14,295 nt of DNA from positions 1 to 14,295 of the forward strand of contig CAMAMD010000015.1 in the NCBI GenBank assembly GCA_945836785.1. Direction: 5' to 3'. The notes below the pieces were generated by a model. That model was not told the DNA's origin and did not search any database. It saw nothing but the letters and a program-made list of their open reading frames with translations. The position numbers and the translations under genes were made by a program. This document shows, piece by piece, positions 7,181 to 14,295 of the stretch. Numbering within the stretch: the stretch's first letter is position 1; each line of letters starts with the position of its first letter. The stretch comes from an uncultured Clostridium sp. (GTDB taxonomy: Bacteria > Bacillota_A > Clostridia > Lachnospirales > Lachnospiraceae).

Positions 7181-7867
7181 TTACTCATGGAAGTAATAAC
7201 CTACACCCCATTTAGTATGAATATACTTCGGCTCTGCGGGAGTGGTCTCTATCTTCTCCCGCAAACGCCGTACATGAACGTCCACGGTTCTGGCATCTCC
7301 CGGATATGAAGCACCCCATATGGTTTTTAAGAGTTGATCTCTGGAATATACTTTATTTGGATTTGAAACCAGCAGATAGACCAGGTCAAATTCCTTTGCA
7401 GTCAGATTTACTTCCTTGCCCTCTATGTATACTCTTCTGCTGTCACAATCTATCTTAAGTCCCTTTGTTTCGATCATTTTGGTGTCATTTTTTTCAGTTC
7501 CGCCCTTGCCGTTTCTGCGGAAAATAGCTTTTATTCTGGCCTTAACCTCAAGTATGTTAAACGGCTTCGTGATGTAATCGTCCGCACCATATTCCAGACC
7601 GAGTATCTTATCCATATCCTCACCCTTTGCCGTGAGCATAATAATCGGAACATCCGAAAATTCCCGTATCATCTGGCATACTTCCAAACCCGAATATCCA
7701 GGCAGCATAATATCGAGAAGAATCATATCATATTCGTTCTCTTTTGCTTTCGCCAAAGCTTCTTCCCCATCATATGCCACATCCACCTGCATATCATCCT
7801 GTTCCAGGCTGAACTTAATTCCTTTTACGATAGATTTTTCATCATCGACCACCAAAACTTTTTTCAT
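7181..7867 (-). CDS. OmpR/PhoB-family response regulator
   Basis: DNA-binding response regulator of 228 residues. The receiver domain (1-118) has the acidic pair D8/D9, phospho-acceptor D52 in LLDIMLPG, T79 and K101. The C-terminal winged helix (about 130-227) has the TAKEFDLVYLL, YSRDQLL, RTVDVHVRRLREKIE and GVGYYF signatures of the WalR/PhoB group. The ATG at 7867 has GAGGAG 9 bases upstream, and that site partly overlaps the comEA stop (TGA), which lies 12 bases before the start. It is therefore in one operon with comEA. The likely cognate kinase is at 4617-6119, beyond add. Target genes cannot be read from the sequence. The stop codon is 1 base from that of convergent add, with no room for a terminator. 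Confidence 0.94.
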   Translation of the reverse strand: MKKVLVVDDEKSIVKGIKFSLEQDDMQVDVAYDGEEALAKAKENEYDMILLDIMLPGYSGLEVCQMIREFSDVPIIMLTAKGEDMDKILGLEYGADDYITKPFNILEVKARIKAIFRRNGKGGTEKNDTKMIETKGLKIDCDSRRVYIEGKEVNLTAKEFDLVYLLVSNPNKVYSRDQLLKTIWGASYPGDARTVDVHVRRLREKIETTPAEPKYIHTKWGVGYYFHE

Positions 7868-7879
7868 CTATATTTCTCC

Positions 7880-8566
7880 TCAATTAACCACTATGTATTC
7901 CTTTATATTGTTATAAGTGCCTTCTTTAATTCCCGGCACAAGCATAATATCCTCGATAGTGTGAAACAGGCCTGTTTCATCTCTGTACTGCACAATGGCA
8001 TCCGCTTTACTGCTGCCGATTCCCGGCAAAGTCATAAGCTCCTCTCTCGTAGCTGTATTCAGATTGACCTTTCCCGAAGCATCTTCCATCTCTCCTGCTG
8101 CTTCATCTGACCAAAATCCCGGATTATCCTGCCCTGTCACCTCGTCCTCGTAGGGTATATATAGCTTCTCTCCCCCGGTTACACAAGCTGCCAGATTCAC
8201 ATAATCCTCGGCAGCACCCTCCGCAAATCCGCCTGCTGCCTCCAAGGCATCCTGACCGATACTCCCCGGCTCAAGGTAATATACACCGGGGAAATTCACT
8301 GCACCGCATACATGCACTGCAATTTTCTCATTCACTTGCTCATTTCCTGTCGCTGTCTCCGTTTCAGTATCAGAATCCATCACAGTGGAGCTCTCTGCAT
8401 CATCTTCCGCATAATCCATGGAACCATCCTCAATCTGTTCCCCGGAATATAACACCGTATTCGGTCTGCCACAAGCAAGCAGAGCGGGCAACAGCAGACA
8501 TACAAATAAGCAACTTCCTATATGCAGTATATTGTTTCCTATTTTATTTTTCTGTTCCTTTCGCAT
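7880..8566 (-). CDS. comEA: ComEA-family DNA-binding protein, predicted lipoprotein
   Basis: ComEA binds incoming double-stranded DNA at the outer face of the membrane and hands it to ComEC. The 228-residue protein has an acidic, Ser/Thr-rich linker (about 40-75), an SLBB domain (82-140: VHVCGAVNFPGVYYL to LYIPY) and a C-terminal helix-hairpin-helix pair (167-228) with VNLNTATREELMTLPGIG and the second hairpin LVPGI. The frame opens at TTG 8617, but ATG 8566 is chosen: GGGAG lies 8 bases upstream, and it puts a basic N-terminus before the hydrophobic core. The signal ends in ALLAC (cysteine 32), a good lipobox, so a lipid anchor is predicted rather than the usual uncleaved transmembrane anchor. 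The response regulator gene follows after 12 bases. Two cysteines in the SLBB domain (85 and 128) are notable for an exported domain. Confidence 0.92.
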   Translation of the reverse strand: MRKEQKNKIGNNILHIGSCLFVCLLLPALLACGRPNTVLYSGEQIEDGSMDYAEDDAESSTVMDSDTETETATGNEQVNEKIAVHVCGAVNFPGVYYLEPGSIGQDALEAAGGFAEGAAEDYVNLAACVTGGEKLYIPYEDEVTGQDNPGFWSDEAAGEMEDASGKVNLNTATREELMTLPGIGSSKADAIVQYRDETGLFHTIEDIMLVPGIKEGTYNNIKEYIVVN

Positions 8567-8628
8567 ATGAAACACTCCCTTTACCAATATAATAAAGCGT
8601 TCCATATTGCACACCAAAACACAACCCT

Positions 8629-8657
8629 ATTTTACAGAACTTTTCCGAAGAATACAA
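8629..8657 (-). promoter_or_regulatory. Promoter of the comEA operon
   Basis: On minus, TTGTAT (8657-8652) and TAAAAT (8634-8629) are spaced by exactly 17 bases. The predicted start near 8622 gives a leader of about 55 bases to the comEA ATG at 8566. This also argues against the TTG start at 8617. The -35 box lies only 5 bases beyond the ydcZ-like stop codon, and no terminator is seen between, so read-through from upstream is possible too. Confidence 0.5.
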
Positions 8658-8662
8658 TAGTT

Positions 8663-9106
8663 TTATTTTTTTTCCCATTTAAAGATAATAAAACCGACAA
8701 TAGCAAGAATCATGCCAATCAATTTTGTCCATTGGAAATTTGCTTTTTCCACACCGAACCATCCGAGCAATTCTATTGCATACGCCACAATGAGCTGTGC
8801 AATTACGATAAGCAGCACCGCCTTGGCAGGTCCGAGAGCTGCCATACTCTTAATTACAGACCATGTGATAAAGGCACCCATGACACCGCCAAGAAGCATA
8901 TATTTATTATCCACCCTGGCAAGTGACATAAGTGCCGCATCATTGCGTTCAAAGCATGCCCACAGTACAATTGCAACCAGAAATCCTGACAAAGCAACCC
9001 ACGCCGACGCAAGCCACGTCGAGGTCTGCTTTGTAATTCCGGTATTGAATACTCCCTGCACACTCATTAAGGTTCCCGATAGCAAAGCTATAATCCATCC
9101 CCACAT
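8663..9106 (-). CDS. DMT-superfamily (YdcZ/DUF606-type) small membrane protein
   Basis: A 147-residue, very hydrophobic protein with about five membrane helices (roughly 2-22, 33-52, 72-90, 93-115, 127-143). The beginning, with GTLMSVQGVFN and a Q and N in the first helix, and the central GGVMGAFI and LGPAKAVLLIVIAQL stretches match the YdcZ (DUF606) half-size drug/metabolite transporter family. Such 5-helix proteins are thought to act as dimers. The substrate is unknown. The ATG at 9106 has GGAGG 8 bases upstream. It stands alone between the two-component transporter cluster (ending at 9191) and the comEA operon, on the same strand as both. In the 84 bases before it I see a TAAAAT box but no convincing -35, and no terminator. 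Confidence 0.82.
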   Translation of the reverse strand: MWGWIIALLSGTLMSVQGVFNTGITKQTSTWLASAWVALSGFLVAIVLWACFERNDAALMSLARVDNKYMLLGGVMGAFITWSVIKSMAALGPAKAVLLIVIAQLIVAYAIELLGWFGVEKANFQWTKLIGMILAIVGFIIFKWEKK

Positions 9107-9190
9107 ACTAAGTTCCTCCAGATAATCACCTTTTTATTTTAACCCAGTATGTGCAGGCAAAAAGCATTTTATTCTTAATTTCAAATCACA

Positions 9191-10318
9191 CTAAATTGCA
9201 TCATAGAAATAGATAGAGAAGATATTGCCTCTTGAGGTTGTTTTCAGATTCATATAGCCGCCCTGCCTGACTGCAATTTCCCGTGACAAATATAATCCCA
9301 CACCGATTCCCTCTTTATTTTGACTATTCTTTCCTCTGTAAAAGCGGGCAAAAATCTTTGTCTGCTCGTCCTCCGGTATGGAACCATTTTCATCCTCCAC
9401 CTCGACCACCGCAAATGTTCCCAAACGTCGTAGCCTGAGTGTGAGAACAAAATGCGCAGGCATCTGCATTTCTTCATACAGCTTGGATTGTGCGGTCCCT
9501 TGTATCTCTTCTCGGTCCGGCGCATATTTGATACCGTTATCCAACAGATTAAATATCGCCTCTGCCGTCCAGTTTCTATCATGATTGATCACGATATCCT
9601 GTTCTTCCGTATTCTCATAACGTATCTCAACACCTGCTGATTTTGCCTTGGAGTATGCTGCCTTTACTGCCTGCATGGCCGTTTCATTCAGACTCTGTCT
9701 CTCACCATGCAAATGAATCAATCCACTCTCCAGCCGCGATATCTTAATCATGCTTTCCGCAAGAAACGAAAGTCTGTCAACCGAAATGCGGAGCACCTCC
9801 ATGTATTCTCTTTTTTTATCCTCCGAAAGGGTCTCATCCTGCAGGAAATCCATATACATTCTGAGATTGGCAATCGGCGTTTTAAGCTGATGTGATAGAT
9901 CCGACACAAGTGCTTTCACATTTTCTTTGTCCCGCTCTGCCATATCGCGTTTTTTTCTCAACGCTTTCACGAGCTTAACCAGCTTATTTTGCAGTTTGGA
10001 AACCAGCGTATCCTCATTATCCGGAAAAATATCTCGTTCCGTAAGCTCTGATAATGCATCTATCAACTTAGCAAGTTCCGCAATAATATCCGATATATAC
10101 CTGTCATCCACACGATGCTGCAACGCAGCAATTACCGCCAGCCCGACAAATCCTGCATCTATTACAAGCACAAGTGACCATCTGTGCGTCATAAGCCAGA
10201 CCGCAACCGATACCGAGAAAATGATAATCCATTCCAGTACAATCAAGAAACCTCTGGACATGTGATGTCTGATATACCTTTTTTGATACCCGGTATCCCG
10301 GCTACGCTTCCTGTTCAT
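9191..10318 (-). CDS. Sensor histidine kinase with minimal extracytoplasmic loop (intramembrane-sensing type)
   Basis: The 375-residue kinase has two membrane helices at about 23-43 and 47-66 with only about three residues (THR) between them. There is thus practically no outside sensor domain, as in kinases that sense through an associated ABC transporter (BceS-like). Then comes a helical linker with a coiled-coil look (70-135), HisKA with the H-box SDLSHQLKTPIANL (H143; Gln instead of the common Glu after His), and HATPase with NLLDNGIKYAPD, EDENGSIPED and GIGVGLYLSREI. The ATG at 10318 has GGAGG 10 bases upstream. It follows its response regulator by 20 bases, and both follow the ABC transporter genes, so all four form one operon. 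The G1 box reads DENGS rather than DNGPG-like, a mild deviation. Confidence 0.9.
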   Translation of the reverse strand: MNRKRSRDTGYQKRYIRHHMSRGFLIVLEWIIIFSVSVAVWLMTHRWSLVLVIDAGFVGLAVIAALQHRVDDRYISDIIAELAKLIDALSELTERDIFPDNEDTLVSKLQNKLVKLVKALRKKRDMAERDKENVKALVSDLSHQLKTPIANLRMYMDFLQDETLSEDKKREYMEVLRISVDRLSFLAESMIKISRLESGLIHLHGERQSLNETAMQAVKAAYSKAKSAGVEIRYENTEEQDIVINHDRNWTAEAIFNLLDNGIKYAPDREEIQGTAQSKLYEEMQMPAHFVLTLRLRRLGTFAVVEVEDENGSIPEDEQTKIFARFYRGKNSQNKEGIGVGLYLSREIAVRQGGYMNLKTTSRGNIFSIYFYDAI

Positions 10319-10338
10319 CTTTTTATATCCTCCGCATC

Positions 10339-11013
10339 TTATACACCAAAGGTATATCCAATCCCAAATACTGTTATAATATATTCAGGATTTTTCGCAT
10401 CATGCTCCAGCTTTTGCCGTAAGCGTCTGATGTGAACAGACAGTGTGCTATCATCTATATAGTTCTCATCACAATCCCATATTTTTGCCAATATGGTATC
10501 CCGCGTCAGCACCTGTCCCCTGTTTCGCACAAGTAGCTCCAGCAATTTAAATTCCGTCGATGATAATTTTACCATTTCACCGTCCAAAGCAACTCTATGT
10601 TTATCAAAATCCACCAGAAGTCCCCCATAGGAAAATGTATCGGCATGGTATTCCTCGCTGCTCCGACGCAGGATTGCTTTCACACGCTGTTCCAACACAC
10701 TGATTGAAAAAGGCTTCGCAATATAATCATCCCCGCCTCGCTCAAATCCCGCAATCATATCCTCCTCGGTATCGTTGGCTGTCAGAAAAATAATCGGTAC
10801 ATTGCTCGTTCGGCGAATCTCCTCACACAGTGCCAATCCACTGCCATCCGGCAGATTAATATCCAATATAATAAGGTCATAATGTTCCGCAAGAGCCGCC
10901 CGTGCAGTCTCTATAGTATAAGCACACCCCAGGCGGTAGCCTTTCTGTTCCAGGAAGTTTTTGATTCCGCCACACAGAATCATATCATCCTCTATGATCA
11001 ATATACTCTGCAT
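10339..11013 (-). CDS. OmpR-family response regulator of the ABC-transporter cluster
   Basis: A 224-residue DNA-binding regulator: acidic residues E8/D9/D10, phospho-acceptor D51 in LDINLPDGSG, then LTAND and KPFSISVLEQRV in the receiver, and a winged helix (about 128-224) with SSTEFKLLELLV, LTRDTILAKIWD, STLSVHIRRLRQKLE and FGIGYTFGV. It most likely receives phosphate from the kinase encoded 20 bases downstream and controls the transporter genes upstream, as in BceRS/VncRS-type systems. The ATG at 11013 has AGAGG 8 bases upstream. It begins 25 bases after the permease stop. Its binding site would be expected upstream of 14252, which the window cuts. Confidence 0.93.
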   Translation of the reverse strand: MQSILIIEDDMILCGGIKNFLEQKGYRLGCAYTIETARAALAEHYDLIILDINLPDGSGLALCEEIRRTSNVPIIFLTANDTEEDMIAGFERGGDDYIAKPFSISVLEQRVKAILRRSSEEYHADTFSYGGLLVDFDKHRVALDGEMVKLSSTEFKLLELLVRNRGQVLTRDTILAKIWDCDENYIDDSTLSVHIRRLRQKLEHDAKNPEYIITVFGIGYTFGV

Positions 11014-11038
11014 CTCATCATCCTCTCAGCATTTCATT

Positions 11039-13570
11039 TTATTCTTCCATACGTATCCGTTCCGTCACACTTTCCCGCGACAGGCTTCTGTATATGATAT
11101 TCGGCACAATCATACACACCATCATAATCAGCAGAGACATAATTCCTATTCCCAGCCACGGATACGAGATTACGGCATAATCAATGATTTTCATGGTCAG
11201 TCTGGCAACCGCCCACATGATAAGATTTCCTACCGTCAGTATCATTCCGATTGTAATCAGCCCATAATACATGCCCTCCAAAACCAACATACTTTTAATC
11301 TGTTTTTTTGTCATTCCAACGCTCTCCATGACTGCCAGCTCTTTCCGTCTGGTATATACCCCCGTCAGCATGACATTGACAAAGTTAATCACGCCAATCA
11401 AAATCAAAAGTAAGGAAATACCATTTATCAATATATTAAGCGAAGACATGCCACTTTTGAACGAGCTTATCATCTCTGTTTTAATCTCTGTGGCAATCAC
11501 AACATCACTGTTTCCCGTGAGATAATTTATTTGTGCAGTAACCTCCTGCTCCTTTTCAGGCACACAATCAGCATTAATCGTATTTACAGTCGCTGTATCG
11601 GATAAGGAATCCATAAAACTCTCACTGACCACGATAACCGACGGTGCGGCCATCATATACCAAAAATATCCCAGTTCAAACGCATATTCATCCCCCTGAA
11701 CCATGCAGACATCCACCACGATATCACGATGTTTTCCAGAATTAATATCTGTCATACCGATTGTCTTACCTTTCATAGCACTGGCCTGCTCTGCATTTTT
11801 CACGGTTCCAATTACACATACCTCACCCCGTTCAAACTTCTCCACATCTATCTTTTCCCGTGCCCGTTCATTATGCTTTTTAATCAATTCTGTACTGACC
11901 GATACCACCGGAGCGGAGTAAGCCTGTTCTGTGCCTGTGTGCTCCTCGTAAAACGCAACCAGATCATCGACAGTCCCTCCATCCTCCCCAGTAGCCATTT
12001 CAAGAAACGGAAGATATGTCTCTCTGTCAAAATCAAGCTCCACGTCAGCCTCTTTGTTCACGCTAACGAAGGTAATTCCGTCTATGTTGCGAATACTCTC
12101 CCCAAGGCGCATAGCCGAAGCAGTCATCTCCTCCTCAGACTTGTCCTCGTTGCTGATATGGCAATATATATTATAGTCGTTCGGCAGATATTTATTTACA
12201 TAGTTTTCCAATCGGATTCCATTCATAAATGTATTCACTGTCAAAAAAGCCATTGTCCCCATAAACAGGGAAGCGAATACAAGAATACTTCTTTTTTTCT
12301 CCCGAAACACATTGCGCCATGCCATTTTGTATAGTTTTCCACCGCTTGTCGTCCGTTTTCGTTTTATTCCGTTTTCCCGGCTCATGCCATTATACTTCAA
12401 CGCCTCAACCGGTGAAACCCGGCTTGCGAGCTTGGCCGGTTTACGACAACCGAGTGCTATGGTAAACAGGTCAAACAATATTGTCAACACATAAATAAGC
12501 GGAGAAAACCGAATGTCATTCGGCATAGCCACATAGCTTCCAGTCTCAAACAAATCCATAACAAAAGGTACCGCCACAAAGGCGAGCAAAGTTCCTAAAG
12601 CAATACCGATCGGAATACCATACACCGCCAGATGAAATACCTGTTTTTTTACAATCTGCTTCAATTGTTTCGGTGACGTACCTATCGTCTTCAACATACC
12701 ATAAAAACGAATATCTCTGGTCACCGATATATACATCACATTATATATCAGAAGATAGCCACTCGCAATAATGATTGCACCTATCAGAAATGCCAGAGCC
12801 GCAAGTACCAACGCATTTCCCATGCTTTCGGACTGACTATCATACGAGGAAAAAAATTCCTGGTCTTCATGTAACGGTACATGAGCCTCCAACTGTTCCA
12901 GTGTTTCCTCCTGCATACCGGATTTTACTGAAATAGCCAGCAGGCCGTCCTCTTCCATAGAAAAGCCCTGTTTCTCCACATACGCCTTAGAGACAAGTGC
13001 CTCCTTGCTACCGGAAAAATAAGCATAATCTTTAAACCACCCCGTCAACAAAAATGTCTTCTCCGTCCCATCCGCAAGCGTAAGCTTTATCGGCATGCCA
13101 AGATCAGGAGCGTTGATTTCCAATGCAGACAAAGCATCCAGAGACATCATTACCTCGTCCTCACCGACAGGATAACTTCCATGTACATCTGTTATTGCAG
13201 GAATATGATTCTTTTCATATTCGGTCTTATCATAATAATCCAGATAAATTACCACATCTCCATTTTCGTCGAGCGGTGCATATCCTGCCTTGATACGAAC
13301 GCCCACCGCACGGACATCTTCCGTATTTCGTACAGCCTCAAGCTGCGACTGTGTCGGATAGTACAGATAAATACTCGCTTTGGTTCCCTGCTGCCGAACC
13401 AACATGATATCCATATTTATGAAAAGGCTGTAACACAGTGTAAATACTGCCGTAAACATAAGCGTTGTCATGACAATCGCCAGTATTGAAAAAATATTTC
13501 TGACACGATTCATTTTCATGGAACGGCGGCTGATACGCTTCACCACATCTTTGTTATCATTCTTTAACAT
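11039..13570 (-). CDS. FtsX-type ABC transporter permease
   Basis: The 843-residue permease is a duplicated FtsX/MacB-type unit. One helix (about 27-51) is followed by an outside domain (52-255), three helices (about 255-280, 315-340, 358-376), a second N-terminal-type helix (about 428-448), a second large outside domain (to about 690), and three C-terminal helices. Eight membrane segments and two large extracytoplasmic domains result. FtsX signatures RDIRFYGMLKTIGTSPKQ and RRKELAVMESVGMTKKQ are present in both halves. The frame opens at 13606, but ATG 13570 is chosen because GGGAGG lies 8 bases upstream; it overlaps the ATPase gene by 14 bases. The protein is longer than BceB (about 650 residues, one large outside domain), so the cargo need not be bacitracin-like; a role in peptide or lipid-linked substrate sensing or export is inferred from context. 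Confidence 0.9.
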   Translation of the reverse strand: MLKNDNKDVVKRISRRSMKMNRVRNIFSILAIVMTTLMFTAVFTLCYSLFINMDIMLVRQQGTKASIYLYYPTQSQLEAVRNTEDVRAVGVRIKAGYAPLDENGDVVIYLDYYDKTEYEKNHIPAITDVHGSYPVGEDEVMMSLDALSALEINAPDLGMPIKLTLADGTEKTFLLTGWFKDYAYFSGSKEALVSKAYVEKQGFSMEEDGLLAISVKSGMQEETLEQLEAHVPLHEDQEFFSSYDSQSESMGNALVLAALAFLIGAIIIASGYLLIYNVMYISVTRDIRFYGMLKTIGTSPKQLKQIVKKQVFHLAVYGIPIGIALGTLLAFVAVPFVMDLFETGSYVAMPNDIRFSPLIYVLTILFDLFTIALGCRKPAKLASRVSPVEALKYNGMSRENGIKRKRTTSGGKLYKMAWRNVFREKKRSILVFASLFMGTMAFLTVNTFMNGIRLENYVNKYLPNDYNIYCHISNEDKSEEEMTASAMRLGESIRNIDGITFVSVNKEADVELDFDRETYLPFLEMATGEDGGTVDDLVAFYEEHTGTEQAYSAPVVSVSTELIKKHNERAREKIDVEKFERGEVCVIGTVKNAEQASAMKGKTIGMTDINSGKHRDIVVDVCMVQGDEYAFELGYFWYMMAAPSVIVVSESFMDSLSDTATVNTINADCVPEKEQEVTAQINYLTGNSDVVIATEIKTEMISSFKSGMSSLNILINGISLLLILIGVINFVNVMLTGVYTRRKELAVMESVGMTKKQIKSMLVLEGMYYGLITIGMILTVGNLIMWAVARLTMKIIDYAVISYPWLGIGIMSLLIMMVCMIVPNIIYRSLSRESVTERIRMEE

Positions 13571-14252
13571 CAGACTCGCCTCCCTCCGGTAATACAACTC
13601 TTCCATCCTCGATACGAATCATGCGATCCGCCATGAGAGCAATCTCCTCATTATGCGTTATCATGGCAATTGTCTGGGAAAATTCACGGCTCGTCACCTT
13701 GAGCAGGGATATGACATCCATACCGGTCTTGCTGTCCAGATTGCCTGTCGGCTCATCTGCCAATATAATAGCAGGCTTGGCTGAAAGTGCCCTCGCGATA
13801 GCCACCCTCTGCTGCTGTCCACCGGATAACTGATTCGGCATGGCATCCAGCTTTTTTTCCAACCCTAATTTTTTTATGATTGTATCCACAAACGCCCTGT
13901 CAATTTGACTTCCGTCCAGTTCTATCGGTAGCACGATATTCTCATATACATTCAAAACCGGAACCAGATTATAATTTTGAAATACAAAGCCGATGTTGCG
14001 TCTTCTAAATATCGTAAGCTCTTCATCATCCATCTCAAATATCTTTTTACCGGATACAGTGACCTCCCCTGATGTCGGGCGATCCAGTCCTCCAAGCATA
14101 TTTAACAAGGTTGATTTCCCGCTGCCGGAGCTGCCTATGATGGACACAAATTCTCCATCCTCAATATGAATTGATACCCGGTCAAGTGCCTTTACGATAT
14201 TTTCATCCTTTCCATAGGTTTTACATAGATTTTTGGTTTCCAATATACTCAT
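13557..14252 (-). CDS. ABC transporter ATP-binding protein (LolD/MacB/BceA-type)
   Basis: A 231-residue ATPase energizing the adjacent FtsX-type permease. Walker A GSSGSGKST (40-48), Q-loop Q92, signature LSGGQ (142-146), Walker B IILADE (162-167), D-loop NLDS and switch H200 in MITHNEE are all present. The frame opens at 14276, but ATG 14252 is preferred: GGGAG lies 9 bases upstream, and the protein then begins MSILETKNLCKTYG as in close family members. Its 3' end overlaps the permease start by 14 bases, so the two products are probably translated in step. It is the first gene of the four-gene cluster; only 43 bases upstream are visible, so promoter and operator cannot be judged. Confidence 0.94.
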   Translation of the reverse strand: MSILETKNLCKTYGKDENIVKALDRVSIHIEDGEFVSIIGSSGSGKSTLLNMLGGLDRPTSGEVTVSGKKIFEMDDEELTIFRRRNIGFVFQNYNLVPVLNVYENIVLPIELDGSQIDRAFVDTIIKKLGLEKKLDAMPNQLSGGQQQRVAIARALSAKPAIILADEPTGNLDSKTGMDVISLLKVTSREFSQTIAMITHNEEIALMADRMIRIEDGRVVLPEGGESDVKE

Positions 14253-14295
14253 AATCAAAAACTCCCTTCGATACATATCTGATACAGTAATATTT

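Noticed and set aside
8618..8662. Terminator after the ydcZ-like gene
   Set aside because: No stem of useful length with a U tract on minus; the T run near 8661-8673 lies inside the coding end on the wrong strand.
8522..9125. Plus-strand frames of about 135 codons over comEA, the intergenic region and the ydcZ-like gene
   Set aside because: Antisense shadows; the minus-strand proteins match families and have good ribosome sites.
11729..12334. Plus-strand 201-codon frame
   Set aside because: Antisense shadow of the permease gene, without ribosome site, with composition unlike the real genes.
14253..14295. Possible regulator box or promoter upstream of the ABC ATPase (TTACTGTATC on minus)
   Set aside because: Only 43 bases are visible and no convincing -35/-10 pair or complete inverted repeat can be assigned.

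Overview
The window looks like chromosomal DNA from a low- to mid-GC, spore-forming-lineage Firmicute, most likely Clostridia and probably Lachnospiraceae-like. I infer this from strong AGGAGG-type ribosome binding sites, frequent TTG starts, a GerM-domain lipoprotein, comEA/comEC placed around a PhoB-type two-component system, and a Bce-like ABC transporter with its own two-component system. No rRNA, tRNA, CRISPR array, transposase or phage gene is visible. Nearly all genes are on the minus strand and read right to left; only the adenosine deaminase gene is on plus.

Right to left: (1) 14252-9191 is a four-gene cluster (ABC ATPase, large FtsX-type permease, OmpR-type response regulator, short histidine kinase with almost no extracytoplasmic part). 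It resembles the antimicrobial-peptide sensing and detoxification modules of Firmicutes. (2) 9106-8663 is a small YdcZ/DMT-type membrane protein. (3) 8566-1283 is a competence/two-component cluster: lipoprotein-like ComEA, response regulator, [adenosine deaminase on the opposite strand], sensor histidine kinase, GerM-domain lipoprotein, ComEC DNA channel. The kinase, gerM and comEC genes are tightly coupled (a 4-base ATGA overlap, then 17 bases). The regulator and kinase, probably partners, are separated by the inverted add gene, which has its own good promoter. (4) 1282-1021 is an intergenic stretch with almost four tandem copies of a 52-53 bp unit, forming three terminator-like hairpins on the plus strand. 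(5) 1020-214 is a stand-alone PD-(D/E)XK-like nuclease-domain protein, followed by the 5' part of a small gene cut by the window edge.

The most notable signals are the tandem terminator-like repeat and the arrangement of the competence/two-component cluster, which fits a 'non-contiguous operon' with add embedded antisense. The stop codons of add and of the response regulator lie 1 base apart, and I see no terminator there. I found no clear evidence of an entirely new defence or mobile system; most genes belong to known families.
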